Below are positions 34,213-43,318 of a stretch of DNA of 64,000 bases, in pieces. The notes beneath the pieces are model-generated. The model saw only the letters and a program-made list of their open reading frames with translations. It was not told where the DNA came from and made no database searches. Origin of the DNA: Scytonema sp. UIC 10036 (GTDB lineage Bacteria; Cyanobacteriota; Cyanobacteriia; Cyanobacteriales; Nostocaceae). The stretch is taken from the NCBI RefSeq assembly GCF_009725235.1, contig NZ_WJFC01000023.1, forward strand, positions 1-64,000, given 5' to 3'. The stretch's first letter is position 1, and every line of letters begins with the position of its first letter. The position numbers and the translations under genes were made by a program.

Positions 34213-37200
34213 TCAACGATGACTTTCTACTGGTGTTTTTTCTCGTGAATTCACCTTTGACTTTTTGGAGCCTTTAGATCGATCGCGGTCTTTTTTCAAT
34301 AAGCGATCGCCCAGCGTCTCAATAACAATGTACAAGACTGGCACGACAAACAGAGTTAAAAAAGTAGCAATAAACATACCACCAAATACTGCTGTACCAA
34401 GTGATTGGCGGCTACCTGCGCCTGCTCCCGTAGCAAATAACAATGGAGCAATCCCCAATAAAGTAGAAATAGCAGTCATGAGAATTGGGCGGAGGCGTTC
34501 TTGTGATGCTTGAATAGCTGCTTTAGTAATTGAGTAACCTTGCTCTCGGAGTTGATTTGCAAATTCTACAATCAATATGGCATTTTTACTTGCCAATCCA
34601 ATCAGCATCACCAAACCAATTTGACAGTAGACATCGTTGGGCAAACCACGCAATGATTGAGCCGAAAGAGCACCTAAAATAGCTAAGGGTACAGCTAAAA
34701 GAATAATCAAAGGATCGATGTAGTTCTCGTACTGCGCTGCCAGAACTAGGAAGACAAACACAAGTCCGAGGGCAAAAATAATTGGTGCTTGACCCCCAGA
34801 CTGCAATTCTTCCGCAGAAATACCAGACCATTCATAGCCTAAATTAGGTGGTAAACTTTCTTCAGCTAGCTGTTGCATCGTCTGAATTGCTTCTCCAGAA
34901 CTAGAACCAGGAGCGGCTGAGCCAGTAATTTCTATTGCGCGGAACAAGTTATAGCGATTGATTGTTTGTGCTCCGGTGGTGGGAGTAATCTTCACTAAAG
35001 TACTTAAAGGAATCATCCTATCCTGTTCCGAACGAACGTATAATTGGCGGATATCATCAGGATTAGAGCGGAACTGAGCCTCTGCTTGGACATACACCCG
35101 GTAACTGCGTTCCTCTAAGGTGAAGTCATTCACATACTGTGACCCTAAAAGGGTTTGCAGTGTACCGAAAATATCTGCTATGGGAATTTGTAAGGCTTTG
35201 GCTCGGTTGCGATCGACTTCTACCAGTACCTGTGGTGTATTCGCTGTAAAAGTGGTGTACACACTTTGCAATCCAGGTCTTTGATTGGCTTGCCCAATTA
35301 ACTGGTTTGCTGCTTGAACTAAACTCTCCAAACCCAAGTTTCCTTGGTCTTGCAACTGAAATTGGAAGCCCCCAGTAGAACCCAAACCTGGAATTGCTGG
35401 AGGATTATTTGGCAGAATTCTAGCTTCTGGAATTGCCGAAAATGATTTTCTTAACTTGCCAATAATTGCTGGCGCTGACTGCCCCTTTTCAGTTCGCTCA
35501 TCCCAAGGTTTAAGAGATGTAAAAACAACACCACTATTAGCAGTATTTCCACTGAAACCAAAACCGCCAACAGCAAAAGTGCCTCTGACTTCAGGGAATT
35601 TTAATATTTCTTGTTCTACCTTCCTCATCACATCACTGGTGTAGTCCAACGAAACCCCTGGCGGTCCTTGTATGAGAGTAATAAAGTAGCCTTGGTCTTC
35701 TTCAGGTAAAAATGCTGTAGGGACGCTTAGGAACAACCAAGCTGTCAACCCCAAACTAGCAACAAAGAGTGCTAGAATAATGTACCTAATCTTAACTATC
35801 AAGTTGAGAATACGTTGATAACCCCGGCGCAACCAGTTGAGAAAGCCATTAATACGGTCAAAAATCCATCCCAACCATCCGCCAGTTCTTTGCCTTTGAC
35901 GTAACAACAAACCGGAAAGTGAAGGAGTGATAGTTAATGCTAAGAACGTAGAAATTGCAATTGAGAAGGCGATAGTTAAAGCAAATTGCCTGTAAAGTGC
36001 TCCCGTTGTTCCTGGGAAGAATGCAACTGGCACAAACACTGCCATAAGGACTAGTGAGGTGGCAATGACTGCTCCAAACAACTCTTGCATTGCTACAGAA
36101 GAAGCCTCACGCGGCTCCATCCCATCTTCTTGAATGCGGCGCGAGATATCTTCAACAACAACGATCGCATCATCAACAACCATCCCTGTTGCTAGAGTTA
36201 AACCAAACAACGTCAAGCTATTGATTGAAAACCCAAAAGCTTTGATAAAAGCAAAAGTCCCAATCAAGGCAACTGGGATTGTAATCGATGGAATGATGGT
36301 GGTACGCCAATCTTGCAGAAAGACAAAGATAATCAGTACGACTAAGGCGATCGCAATAAACAGCGTGACAATCACTTCTGTCAGTGAAGCTTGCACAAAC
36401 AAAGTTGAGTCAATTGACACTTCATATTTAATGCCAGGAGGAAATCTCTCAGAGAGCTTCTGCATTTCAGCTTTGACTCCGTTAGCAACATCCAAAGCAT
36501 TACTGCCTGGTAGTTGATAAATCCCCAACCCCACAGCATCTTTGCCGCGAAATCGCAAGAAGGAATCGTAATTTTCTGCTCCCAGTTCTGCCCTACCAAC
36601 ATCTTTCAGCCTAACTAGTGTACCATCTGCGCCTGTTTTGAGGACAATATTCTCAAATTCGGAAGCATCTTCCAACCGACTTTGCGCCCGCACGTCAAGT
36701 TGATATCTTTGCCCTTCCGGTGCTGGCTGCTGACCCAATCGCCCTGCACCGACTTGTAGGTTTTGTTCTTGCAGTGCTGCAGTCACATCCTGAACTGTAA
36801 GATTGCGACTGGCAAGTTGGTTGGGGTCTAACCACAGGCGCATGGAATACCTGCGTTCTCCAAAAATAGTAACATCACCAACCCCCTCCACACGTTTGAG
36901 GGCGTCTACCAGGTATAGGTCAGCGTAATTACTTAAGAATATAGTATCATACTCGTTGTTTTCAGGATACAAACCGAAAGCTAATAAAAGCGAGCTAGAA
37001 CGCTTAGTTACAGTGACACCTGTTTGCTGTACTACATCTGGTAGCTGAGCCTCAGCCACAGACACCCGGTTCTGGACATCAACCGCAGCAATATCTTGAT
37101 TCCGGTCTGGGTCAAATGTGACTGTAATTGAACTCGTACCAGAGTTACTACTGCTCGAACTGATATACCTCTGACCGGGAACACCGTTAATTTCTCTTTC

Positions 37201-37398
37201 TAAAACAGTCGTCACCGTGTTTTCTACAACCTCTGCACTCGCTCCAGTGTAGTTGGCTGTAACGTTAACTTGAGGAGGACTGATTTGAGGATACTGAGCA
37301 ACGGGTAGTGTGGGAATGCTAATTGCCCCTAGTAGCAAAATAACTAGGGTGCAGACGCTAGCAAAAACAGGTCGCTTAATAAAGAAGTCAACAAACAT
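34213..37398 (-). CDS. RND multidrug efflux transporter (HAE1 family, AcrB-like)
   Basis: 1061 residues, full length. A proton-driven trimeric pump of the inner membrane with the adaptor encoded just upstream. Twelve membrane helices: the first near residues 10-30, the rest flanking two large periplasmic loops. The proton-relay Asp pair is in GMVVDDAIVVVEDISRR (about 408) and the matching Lys in LASKNAILIVEF (about 940). The start is exactly MFVDFFIKRPVFA, usual for the family. No outer-membrane factor or TetR-type repressor is adjacent. Confidence 0.95.
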   Translation of the reverse strand: MFVDFFIKRPVFASVCTLVILLLGAISIPTLPVAQYPQISPPQVNVTANYTGASAEVVENTVTTVLEREINGVPGQRYISSSSSNSGTSSITVTFDPDRNQDIAAVDVQNRVSVAEAQLPDVVQQTGVTVTKRSSSLLLAFGLYPENNEYDTIFLSNYADLYLVDALKRVEGVGDVTIFGERRYSMRLWLDPNQLASRNLTVQDVTAALQEQNLQVGAGRLGQQPAPEGQRYQLDVRAQSRLEDASEFENIVLKTGADGTLVRLKDVGRAELGAENYDSFLRFRGKDAVGLGIYQLPGSNALDVANGVKAEMQKLSERFPPGIKYEVSIDSTLFVQASLTEVIVTLFIAIALVVLIIFVFLQDWRTTIIPSITIPVALIGTFAFIKAFGFSINSLTLFGLTLATGMVVDDAIVVVEDISRRIQEDGMEPREASSVAMQELFGAVIATSLVLMAVFVPVAFFPGTTGALYRQFALTIAFSIAISTFLALTITPSLSGLLLRQRQRTGGWLGWIFDRINGFLNWLRRGYQRILNLIVKIRYIILALFVASLGLTAWLFLSVPTAFLPEEDQGYFITLIQGPPGVSLDYTSDVMRKVEQEILKFPEVRGTFAVGGFGFSGNTANSGVVFTSLKPWDERTEKGQSAPAIIGKLRKSFSAIPEARILPNNPPAIPGLGSTGGFQFQLQDQGNLGLESLVQAANQLIGQANQRPGLQSVYTTFTANTPQVLVEVDRNRAKALQIPIADIFGTLQTLLGSQYVNDFTLEERSYRVYVQAEAQFRSNPDDIRQLYVRSEQDRMIPLSTLVKITPTTGAQTINRYNLFRAIEITGSAAPGSSSGEAIQTMQQLAEESLPPNLGYEWSGISAEELQSGGQAPIIFALGLVFVFLVLAAQYENYIDPLIILLAVPLAILGALSAQSLRGLPNDVYCQIGLVMLIGLASKNAILIVEFANQLREQGYSITKAAIQASQERLRPILMTAISTLLGIAPLLFATGAGAGSRQSLGTAVFGGMFIATFLTLFVVPVLYIVIETLGDRLLKKDRDRSKGSKKSKVNSREKTPVESHR

Positions 37399-37511
37399 AG
37401 GAAAATTGTTAGTTGTTGGTTGTTAGTTGCTAATCGCTAATTGCTAGTTGCTAATTGTTAATTGATTAACTATTAACTATTAGCTATTAGCCATTAGCCA
37501 TTAGCCATAAC
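37399..37511. repeat. Heptamer array between pump and adaptor genes
   Basis: TTAGTTG, TAATTGC, TTAACTA and TTAGCCA-type heptamers fill the whole spacer. Confidence 0.85.
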
Positions 37512-38945
37512 TTATGATGCAGGGGTGATAGGAGCACCATCTCTTAGGTTAAACAAACCTGCAACAATGATTTTTTCTCCTGGCTTCAATCCTTCAAGCA
37601 CTTGATAACTATTACCTTGGATATCTCCTAACTTGACGAGCTTTTGCCTAGCTATCAATTGAGCTTGTCCTTGTTGGTTTTGTTCTTGCTGTTGCGCTAC
37701 ATAAACAAAAGTTTGTCCTGCTACGCGAGAGATTGCTTCAGTGGGGATGAGAACTCCAGGTCGCTGTTCCCAAATGACTCTTGCTCGTACAAAAGAATCA
37801 GCCCGTAATTGACCTTTGGCATTATCAAAAAGAGCTTTAATCAGCACAGATTGGGTGTCATTAGCTGTCTGAGGAGAGATAAAAAATACCTTACTGGTTC
37901 CAATATTCTGACCTTGAGGGTTAAGCAGCTGTACTGGTGTACCTACACGCACTCTCGGAGCTTGCTGTAATGGAATAGAAATATTTACCTCTAAAGGTTG
38001 ATTTTGGGTGATAGTTGTTAGTTGAGTGGAAGTGGTGACAATGTCTCCTACCTTGACTGGAATATTGCCAACAGTACCAGCAAAAGGTGCTGTGACTCGA
38101 TAGTTCTGGAGTTGAGCTTGCGATTGCTGAGCATTAGCTTGTGCTTGCTGTACGGCTTTTTCTGATTGAGCCACAACAGCCCCTTGAGCTTCAATCCGTT
38201 TGTTGATGGCAGCAAGGCTGGATCGGGCAGCTTGGAGTTCATTAAAGTATTGGTCTCTTGTTTCCCGCGAGACTGCTCCTTGAGTTGCAAGGTTAGAGTA
38301 TCTTTGATACTGTTCTTGGCTTAATTTCAACTGAGATTGGTTGGAAAGCCGTTCAGCTTCAAGAGAACTCAATGTCGCTCTAGCACTTTTGACTTCCGCT
38401 TGGGCTGCAGCTACAGCAGCCGTTGCACCACTGAGAGCGGCTTGTTGTTCGTCAGGATTGATTTGGATAATAGGTGTTCCTGTTTGTACTTGATTCCCCG
38501 GTTTGACAAAAATTTGGGACACTCGACCTTGGGTTTCTGGTTGGAGCGTGACGGCTCGACGTGACTCTAAGTTAGCAACAAACTCTGCACTATCTCTAAT
38601 TGTTGCTGTCTGTACCGTGGATATTCTTACAGGTACTGCTTGCGATTGGCTTTGACCTGGTGGTGATTGTTCTTGAGCATTGTTATTCTGCCACCAACGC
38701 CAACCAAAGACTCCGCCAATCAGCAATGCGATCGCGCCTAGAGTTAACAACCAATTCCGCTTCTTTGGTGAAGGGGGTTTTCTGTCAGTTTCAGGAGAAG
38801 TATCATCAATATCAGCTTCATCAGCCGTGCTAGTCTGTTGGTCGATCTCTTCCTGTGTTTGCGGAAGGACGACAACGCTAAAGCGGCTATCTTTGCCGTC
38901 TTGTGTTCCCGCTCTCGTTTGCTTTGTGTCCTCAAAATGTTTCAT
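37512..38945 (-). CDS. RND-type periplasmic adaptor (AcrA-like)
   Basis: 477 residues. A charged cytoplasmic tail of about 65 residues precedes one membrane helix (WLLTLGAIALLIGGVFGWRW). The lipoyl halves are AVTLQPETQGRVSQIFVKPG and YRVTAPFAGTVGNIPVKVGD, with a Gln/Ala-rich coiled-coil hairpin between them (about 170-270). A barrel and a membrane-proximal domain (KLGDIQGNSYQVLEGLKPGE) follow. It is the first gene of the two-gene efflux operon. The unusually long cytoplasmic tail replaces the lipoprotein signal of classical AcrA. Confidence 0.92.
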   Translation of the reverse strand: MKHFEDTKQTRAGTQDGKDSRFSVVVLPQTQEEIDQQTSTADEADIDDTSPETDRKPPSPKKRNWLLTLGAIALLIGGVFGWRWWQNNNAQEQSPPGQSQSQAVPVRISTVQTATIRDSAEFVANLESRRAVTLQPETQGRVSQIFVKPGNQVQTGTPIIQINPDEQQAALSGATAAVAAAQAEVKSARATLSSLEAERLSNQSQLKLSQEQYQRYSNLATQGAVSRETRDQYFNELQAARSSLAAINKRIEAQGAVVAQSEKAVQQAQANAQQSQAQLQNYRVTAPFAGTVGNIPVKVGDIVTTSTQLTTITQNQPLEVNISIPLQQAPRVRVGTPVQLLNPQGQNIGTSKVFFISPQTANDTQSVLIKALFDNAKGQLRADSFVRARVIWEQRPGVLIPTEAISRVAGQTFVYVAQQQEQNQQGQAQLIARQKLVKLGDIQGNSYQVLEGLKPGEKIIVAGLFNLRDGAPITPAS

Positions 38946-39470
38946 ATGCGTAATTTCCTAATTCCATAACCTCTTATAGACTGACGATTTCAGCCCTAAG
39001 GAAGATTTATTGCTGATATTTAATTGTTAAGTTATTTGTCTTTTCCCACGCCAAATTAATAATGAATAAGTGGATTTAATAGGTATTTTTTGTCATAATA
39101 TTGATATTTTTCCTCCTGTAACCAGAAACATTTTAGACTGAATTTAAAATTATTCATAATACTTATTAAAGCCATTTTGCTTCTGTCTTGTAACTGCTAC
39201 AAGAGGGATATAATTGTATTTGTGTGACCCTCTTACTCTCCATAAAGACATACTTGCGGCATGACATATGCTTTTCCGATGAAAGCAAATTTTAGTTAAA
39301 CGCCTCGCATTTGTCTCAAAGATTTCAGGAATTGGTATGACTCAGCTTGCTTCAGTGTGTTATTCTTAAATTAGATAAAGAGCTAGCCACGAACAAGTCA
39401 ACAAGCAAGCCAAGAACAAGCTTAGAAGTGTTGTACGCTCCTCAATACAGTGCGTGCTATTTATATGTAA
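38946..39470. other. Upstream region of the efflux operon
   Basis: An AT-rich 525-base interval with no coding frame of note. It should hold the promoter of the adaptor-pump operon. No obvious operator was found. Confidence 0.5.
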
Positions 39471-39935
39471 TTAGCTTTTTTCTTCCCAATCTGGGCATTC
39501 ATTGTTTTCATATCCATAAGGATGCATGGCACAAAAAAAGGGTACGCCATTATAAATAATTCCATGATAGTGCTTACACCCTTCACAAGCTATTGGAGTT
39601 TTTGAAGCAATTACAGCAGTAACAACTGGAGTTTGGATTTCTGACTCTGCCTTTTCCTGACGAGTTTTTCGAGAAGTCCCAAGTAAAATTATTCCCACTC
39701 CTATTGAAATTCCGCCAACTCCAATAGCTTTTCTAAATAAAGATGCTTCGGACTTTAGCGTTTTGTTCGTGTTAATAGCGATTTTTCCAGTGATTCCTGC
39801 AATGAAAAATATTTGTCCAACAGTCACCGCTAAAACCCCTAAACTCCCTATCCCTAATATTCCTACAGCTTGTCCCAGAACCTTCATGACGTTTAATTGA
39901 CTGCATTTCATAAAATCTTCACCGTATTTACTCAT
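39471..39935 (-). CDS. Small membrane protein with Cys-rich C-terminal domain
   Basis: 154 residues. Two or three hydrophobic segments (VLGQAVGILGIGSLGVLAVT, IFFIAGITGKIA and GVGGISIGVGIILLG) are followed by a linker and a compact C-terminal domain: CEGCKHYHGIIYNGVPFFCA, then MHPYGYENNECPDWE. The CxxC ... C-x-MHPYG ... CPDWE plan recurs in small cyanobacterial proteins and looks like a metal-binding knuckle. Function unknown. It stands alone on the minus strand. Confidence 0.7.
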   Translation of the reverse strand: MSKYGEDFMKCSQLNVMKVLGQAVGILGIGSLGVLAVTVGQIFFIAGITGKIAINTNKTLKSEASLFRKAIGVGGISIGVGIILLGTSRKTRQEKAESEIQTPVVTAVIASKTPIACEGCKHYHGIIYNGVPFFCAMHPYGYENNECPDWEEKS

Positions 39936-40346
39936 TACATCCTTGTAGAAGGAATAGACATCGGTTCTTATGAAACACCCTAATAAGCAAAAATCGTTTT
40001 GATTGTGTAAACTCTTTGTCCGATAAATCTCTTAATTCACTTTGTTAAAGTTGGTAAAGACACAAATATTAAAAGTGATATGTACAGCTTTTTATGATAT
40101 CAAAAGATTTTTTATATATCATGAGACTTTTCTCATTATTTTTTCAGATTTTTTTCATGTAGCACCCTACACTTACACTTTATTATGTTTCTGAAGCGTC
40201 AGAAACTTCTTTCAAAAGCTTGTACGGCAATATTTTTCATTTATAAAGAAGTGGTCGAACAAAAACCAACAAAATGTAAAAAAAGTTAAGAAATTAAAAT
40301 AAATGCGATCGACCACAGTGCAATAAATTAGAAAAAGTCTAAAAAC
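39936..40346. other. AT-rich spacer with one hairpin
   Basis: No gene. GTTTCTGA-AGCG-TCAGAAAC at 40187-40206 is a perfect 8-bp stem with a 4-base loop. Confidence 0.5.
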
Positions 40347-40781
40347 TTATTTCCTTTCAGCGCAACCTTCAAGAACTTTAGTACCTAAAATAAGCGTTGC
40401 TGAATAGGGGTATTCTTTATCAGACATACCATCGCTACATTTATCTGCTTTTTTAAGAATGAGAGTATTGTTTCCTTTCCCCTTTAGCTGATATACCCTG
40501 ACAAAATCCTCAGGACGCCCTTCTGCTTTTAAGGGCGCTACGTAAGGAAAGGTTTGTTTCTTAACTTCTGGAGAAGAGTAAACAATCCCACTTTTGCTAA
40601 CACTTACATTCCAAAATGGTTCCGTACCAACAACATTAAATCTCTCAGCAGCAATATTTTGTGCAAGATGAGAATGATTGTTCTTAATGTATGGCGTATT
40701 ATCATTAGCAGCAGTGCGCTCGCTAGCCAAGAAAAGGCTAGTTAATCCCAAGAAAATCACACTAGATATTAAAGTTTTCAT
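40347..40781 (-). CDS. Secreted COG3650-like protein
   Basis: 144 residues. A signal peptide (MKTLISSVIFLGLTSLFLAS) is followed by a short linker and RFNVVGTEPFWNVSVSKSGI, the GxEPFW motif of COG3650-type envelope proteins. CSDGMSDKEYPYSATLILGT and EGCAERK close it, with a likely Cys-Cys bridge. Its role is unknown; relatives are predicted periplasmic or lipoprotein-like. Confidence 0.7.
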   Translation of the reverse strand: MKTLISSVIFLGLTSLFLASERTAANDNTPYIKNNHSHLAQNIAAERFNVVGTEPFWNVSVSKSGIVYSSPEVKKQTFPYVAPLKAEGRPEDFVRVYQLKGKGNNTLILKKADKCSDGMSDKEYPYSATLILGTKVLEGCAERK

Positions 40782-40999
40782 TGATGACGTTTATCGAAGT
40801 CTTACCTGTATAGTTGCTCCGACGTATTTCATTGCTAACAGTTCCGTATCTTGGATGTAGTAACAGAGTGTTTGAAGTAAACCTATTAAAATTTAACAAT
40901 GTCAAGCTACGTATAGATAAGCTTTCGCTTAACTGTCAAGTTATTTAGTTGATGCTGTTGAGCCAGCATTCTTGGTAGTAGAAAGACGTTACATCGAAC

Positions 41000-41191
41000 A
41001 AGACAGCCAATCTTTTTGAGGAAGCAGATATCTTTAAGATTGCTGAAAAGTTAGGTTTGATTATAGCCGTAGTCAGTGCAGTAGTAGGTGTTGTATTTTA
41101 CGTGGTAGAGTCCAAGGACCGCAAGGAAAAATCAATCCATAAATGGCGAGCATCTCTTTATACCCGTACAACAACCGACATCCTAGGATAA
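41000..41191 (+). pseudogene. N-terminal fragment of a pentapeptide-repeat-type membrane protein
   Basis: Without a start it reads FEEADIFKIAEKLGLIIAVV, SAVVGVVFYVVESKDRKEK and HKWRASLYTRTTTDILG before a stop. The pattern (one hydrophobic helix, then a short charged stretch with a W) matches my memory of N-termini of cyanobacterial pentapeptide-repeat proteins. The repeats themselves are missing. It lies just upstream of the CHAT gene. Confidence 0.5.
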
Positions 41192-41241
41192 GGTTTTGGA
41201 ATAAACGGGAATAATAGGTAGAGACATAGTTGGAGACACAG

Positions 41242-42006
41242 ATGAGTAGAAGAAAAATCTTAATATTATCGGCTAACCCACAAGATACAACTAGCTTGCG
41301 ATTAGAACAAGAGGTGCGAGAGATTCAAAAGGCAATCAAACGCTCTCAAAATCGTTCGGAATTTGAAATTGAAATTGAGGGGGCAGTCCGAGTGGATGAC
41401 TTGCGTCATGCGCTATTAGATTACAAACCCAATATTGTTCACTTCTGCGGTCATGGTTCTGGGAGCGGTGGGTTGGTCTTGGAAAACAGTTTCGGACAAG
41501 CAAAGTTGGTCAGTACGGAGTCTTTGGCAGGGTTATTTAAGTTTTTTCAGAAAACAGTTGAGTGTGTTTTACTGAACGCTTGCTATTCAGAAGTTCAAGC
41601 AGAAGAAATACATCAGTATATTAACTATGTTATCGGAATGAATGAAGCAATTGGAGATACAGCAGCCATTAAATTTGCTACTGGATTTTATGATGCATTA
41701 GGTGCAGGAAGAACATACAAGCAGTGCTTTGAGCACGGCTGTAATTTAGTAGACTTAGAAGGGATTCCAGAATCCCAAACTCCACAACTGAAAATTAGAC
41801 CTTATGTACAAGCAAACTGGCAATATTACGAGCACCCCTTTTATAGCGAAGGAAGAACATTGTCAGAAATGGAGCAAGAAGCAGCAGATCTCCATTGCCG
41901 TCAAATCTATGATGAGTTAGTTGCACAAGGTGTTGTAGAAGGTGGTGCTAGGCATATATGGGCACATTTGGATTTTGGGCAGTGTGTGTACAACAAGTGG
42001 ATATAA
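41242..42006 (+). CDS. CHAT (caspase-like) domain protein, possibly cut short by a stop
   Basis: 254 residues from ATG 41242 (a TTG at 41230 is also in frame). It starts MSRRKILILSANPQDTTSLR, typical of CHAT modules. The catalytic His is in IVHFCGHGSGSGGL (about residue 75) and the Cys in CVLLNACYSEVQAEE (about 117), so a cysteine-protease role is plausible, as in bacterial conflict systems. The tail (QIYDELVAQGVVEGGARHIW, then GQCVYNKWI) is unfamiliar. After the TAA the same frame runs 50 more codons (42007-42159), so a nonsense mutation may have removed an extension. No effector partner is adjacent. Confidence 0.75.
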   Translation: MSRRKILILSANPQDTTSLRLEQEVREIQKAIKRSQNRSEFEIEIEGAVRVDDLRHALLDYKPNIVHFCGHGSGSGGLVLENSFGQAKLVSTESLAGLFKFFQKTVECVLLNACYSEVQAEEIHQYINYVIGMNEAIGDTAAIKFATGFYDALGAGRTYKQCFEHGCNLVDLEGIPESQTPQLKIRPYVQANWQYYEHPFYSEGRTLSEMEQEAADLHCRQIYDELVAQGVVEGGARHIWAHLDFGQCVYNKWI

Positions 42007-42339
42007 ACGCAAGCTGTAGACCATGGTGAAAAATCCATTCTACATCCGTTATGTAAAGATCTGTATCGGTACTGTAACCGGGCAACCGAAAGCTATTCAA
42101 AACTTTTGAAAACCTTATCAGGCAAGCAATTGCGGCAACCAATGACTTGTTTTTCATAAGAGTGCTTATTTGACGCTTGGGAAAATTTTAGGGGCGATCG
42201 CGAAAAAGGACTGCGTATAGACAAGTCATTTTAAATACGTTGTTTACCTCATTCCCTACATCTTCCCGGCTTAGTTCTTCATGATTTAAATCTTCCTTGA
42301 CAATATTTTCTTCACCGCAGCTAATTTTCTGTGATTGGT

Positions 42340-42813
42340 TTAGGCGATAATTTCATGTTTTCTGCCATTATATTGATTAAAGATTGAGCGATGGGATGAA
42401 TAACCGAATTCATCATCTCGGGATGAATATTGTTGAATCCAATTCTGGAGAAACTCGAATGTTTGTGCCTGTTCCTCGGACGATTTGAATTTGTGCGGCT
42501 CCCAAGAACGATTGCGGTTATTTTCAAGACACTTACTAACGCCAGGATTCAGAAAATAGATTTCAGTTGAGAATTCGATAGCAGCTTTGATTAGCGTACT
42601 GTAGCAGCCTTCAATTACCCAAGAAAAATTATTTTCTATGAAGTCCAGTAGATCCTTCACTGAATCTTCTTGAGGACGGCGTATCGCAATTTGGTTGGGT
42701 TCCCAAACGATAGTATCGAGATCGAGAATTGGAATCCTTAAGTCTTTAGCAAGCTTGTTTGCAAGAGTACTTTTTCCAGAACCGGAATTGCCAAATATTA
42801 AAATTCGATACAT
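42340..42813 (-). CDS. P-loop kinase-like protein (adenylate/shikimate-kinase fold)
   Basis: 157 residues beginning MYRILIFGNSGSGKSTLANK, a Walker A at residues 8-15. ILDLDTIVWEPNQIAIRRPQ matches the substrate-binding strand of AAA_18/topology-modulation-type small kinases, and the NNFSWVIEGCY segment is also typical. NRNRSWEPHKF could be the lid region. Substrate unknown. No start ambiguity and no neighbours in an operon. Confidence 0.75.
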   Translation of the reverse strand: MYRILIFGNSGSGKSTLANKLAKDLRIPILDLDTIVWEPNQIAIRRPQEDSVKDLLDFIENNFSWVIEGCYSTLIKAAIEFSTEIYFLNPGVSKCLENNRNRSWEPHKFKSSEEQAQTFEFLQNWIQQYSSRDDEFGYSSHRSIFNQYNGRKHEIIA

Positions 42814-42993
42814 AGTGGTGATTTAATTACGGTGCAGCCGAGCCATTTCTCAATTTTCAAACAGTTCAAATTATTCATTCCACATTCTTACTTAAACGTC
42901 AATCTTAATTCTGCCAGTTTAAGGTGCGTTTGTCCCGATTGACAGCCTTTATAAAGCCGCCATTTCTTCACAGATTTTCTGAGTTGGGTATTG
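42814..42993. other. Spacer before the MITE
   Basis: No gene. With the MITE and the short stretch to 43318 it makes up a gene-free interval of about 500 bases. Confidence 0.5.
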
Positions 42994-43271
42994 ACTGTAC
43001 GTTCGCTCATTTTTAACCGCAAGATTTAATTAAGCCTTACAGGGGTTGTAATTCAGGCTGTGAAATGGATTCAGGCATTTTTAGTCCCATAGGAGCTTTT
43101 GGTCATTTTATGATTTATCCTATGCCTACGGCTTAAATAACCGCCTCTCTTAGCCTTTTTGAATGGTCACAAATTTTACACAAAAATAATGGTTCACGTA
43201 AAAATCCTCTTTTTCCTTTTACATTAAGGCTTTAATTCCCCTTTGGATCTCAAAATAAGCGAACGTACAGT
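42994..43271. mobile_element. 278-bp MITE with terminal repeats and target duplication
   Basis: ACTGTACGTTCGCTCATTTT at 42994-43013 is matched by its complement at 43252-43271 with one mismatch in 20. The 4 bases before (ATTG, 42990-42993) and after (ATTG, 43272-43275) are identical, a target-site duplication. There is no coding frame inside, so it depends on a transposase elsewhere. Confidence 0.8.
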
Positions 43272-43318
43272 ATTGAACCAATATCATCCACTCCAAGCTA
43301 AAGAGGCTCGAGCCCCAG

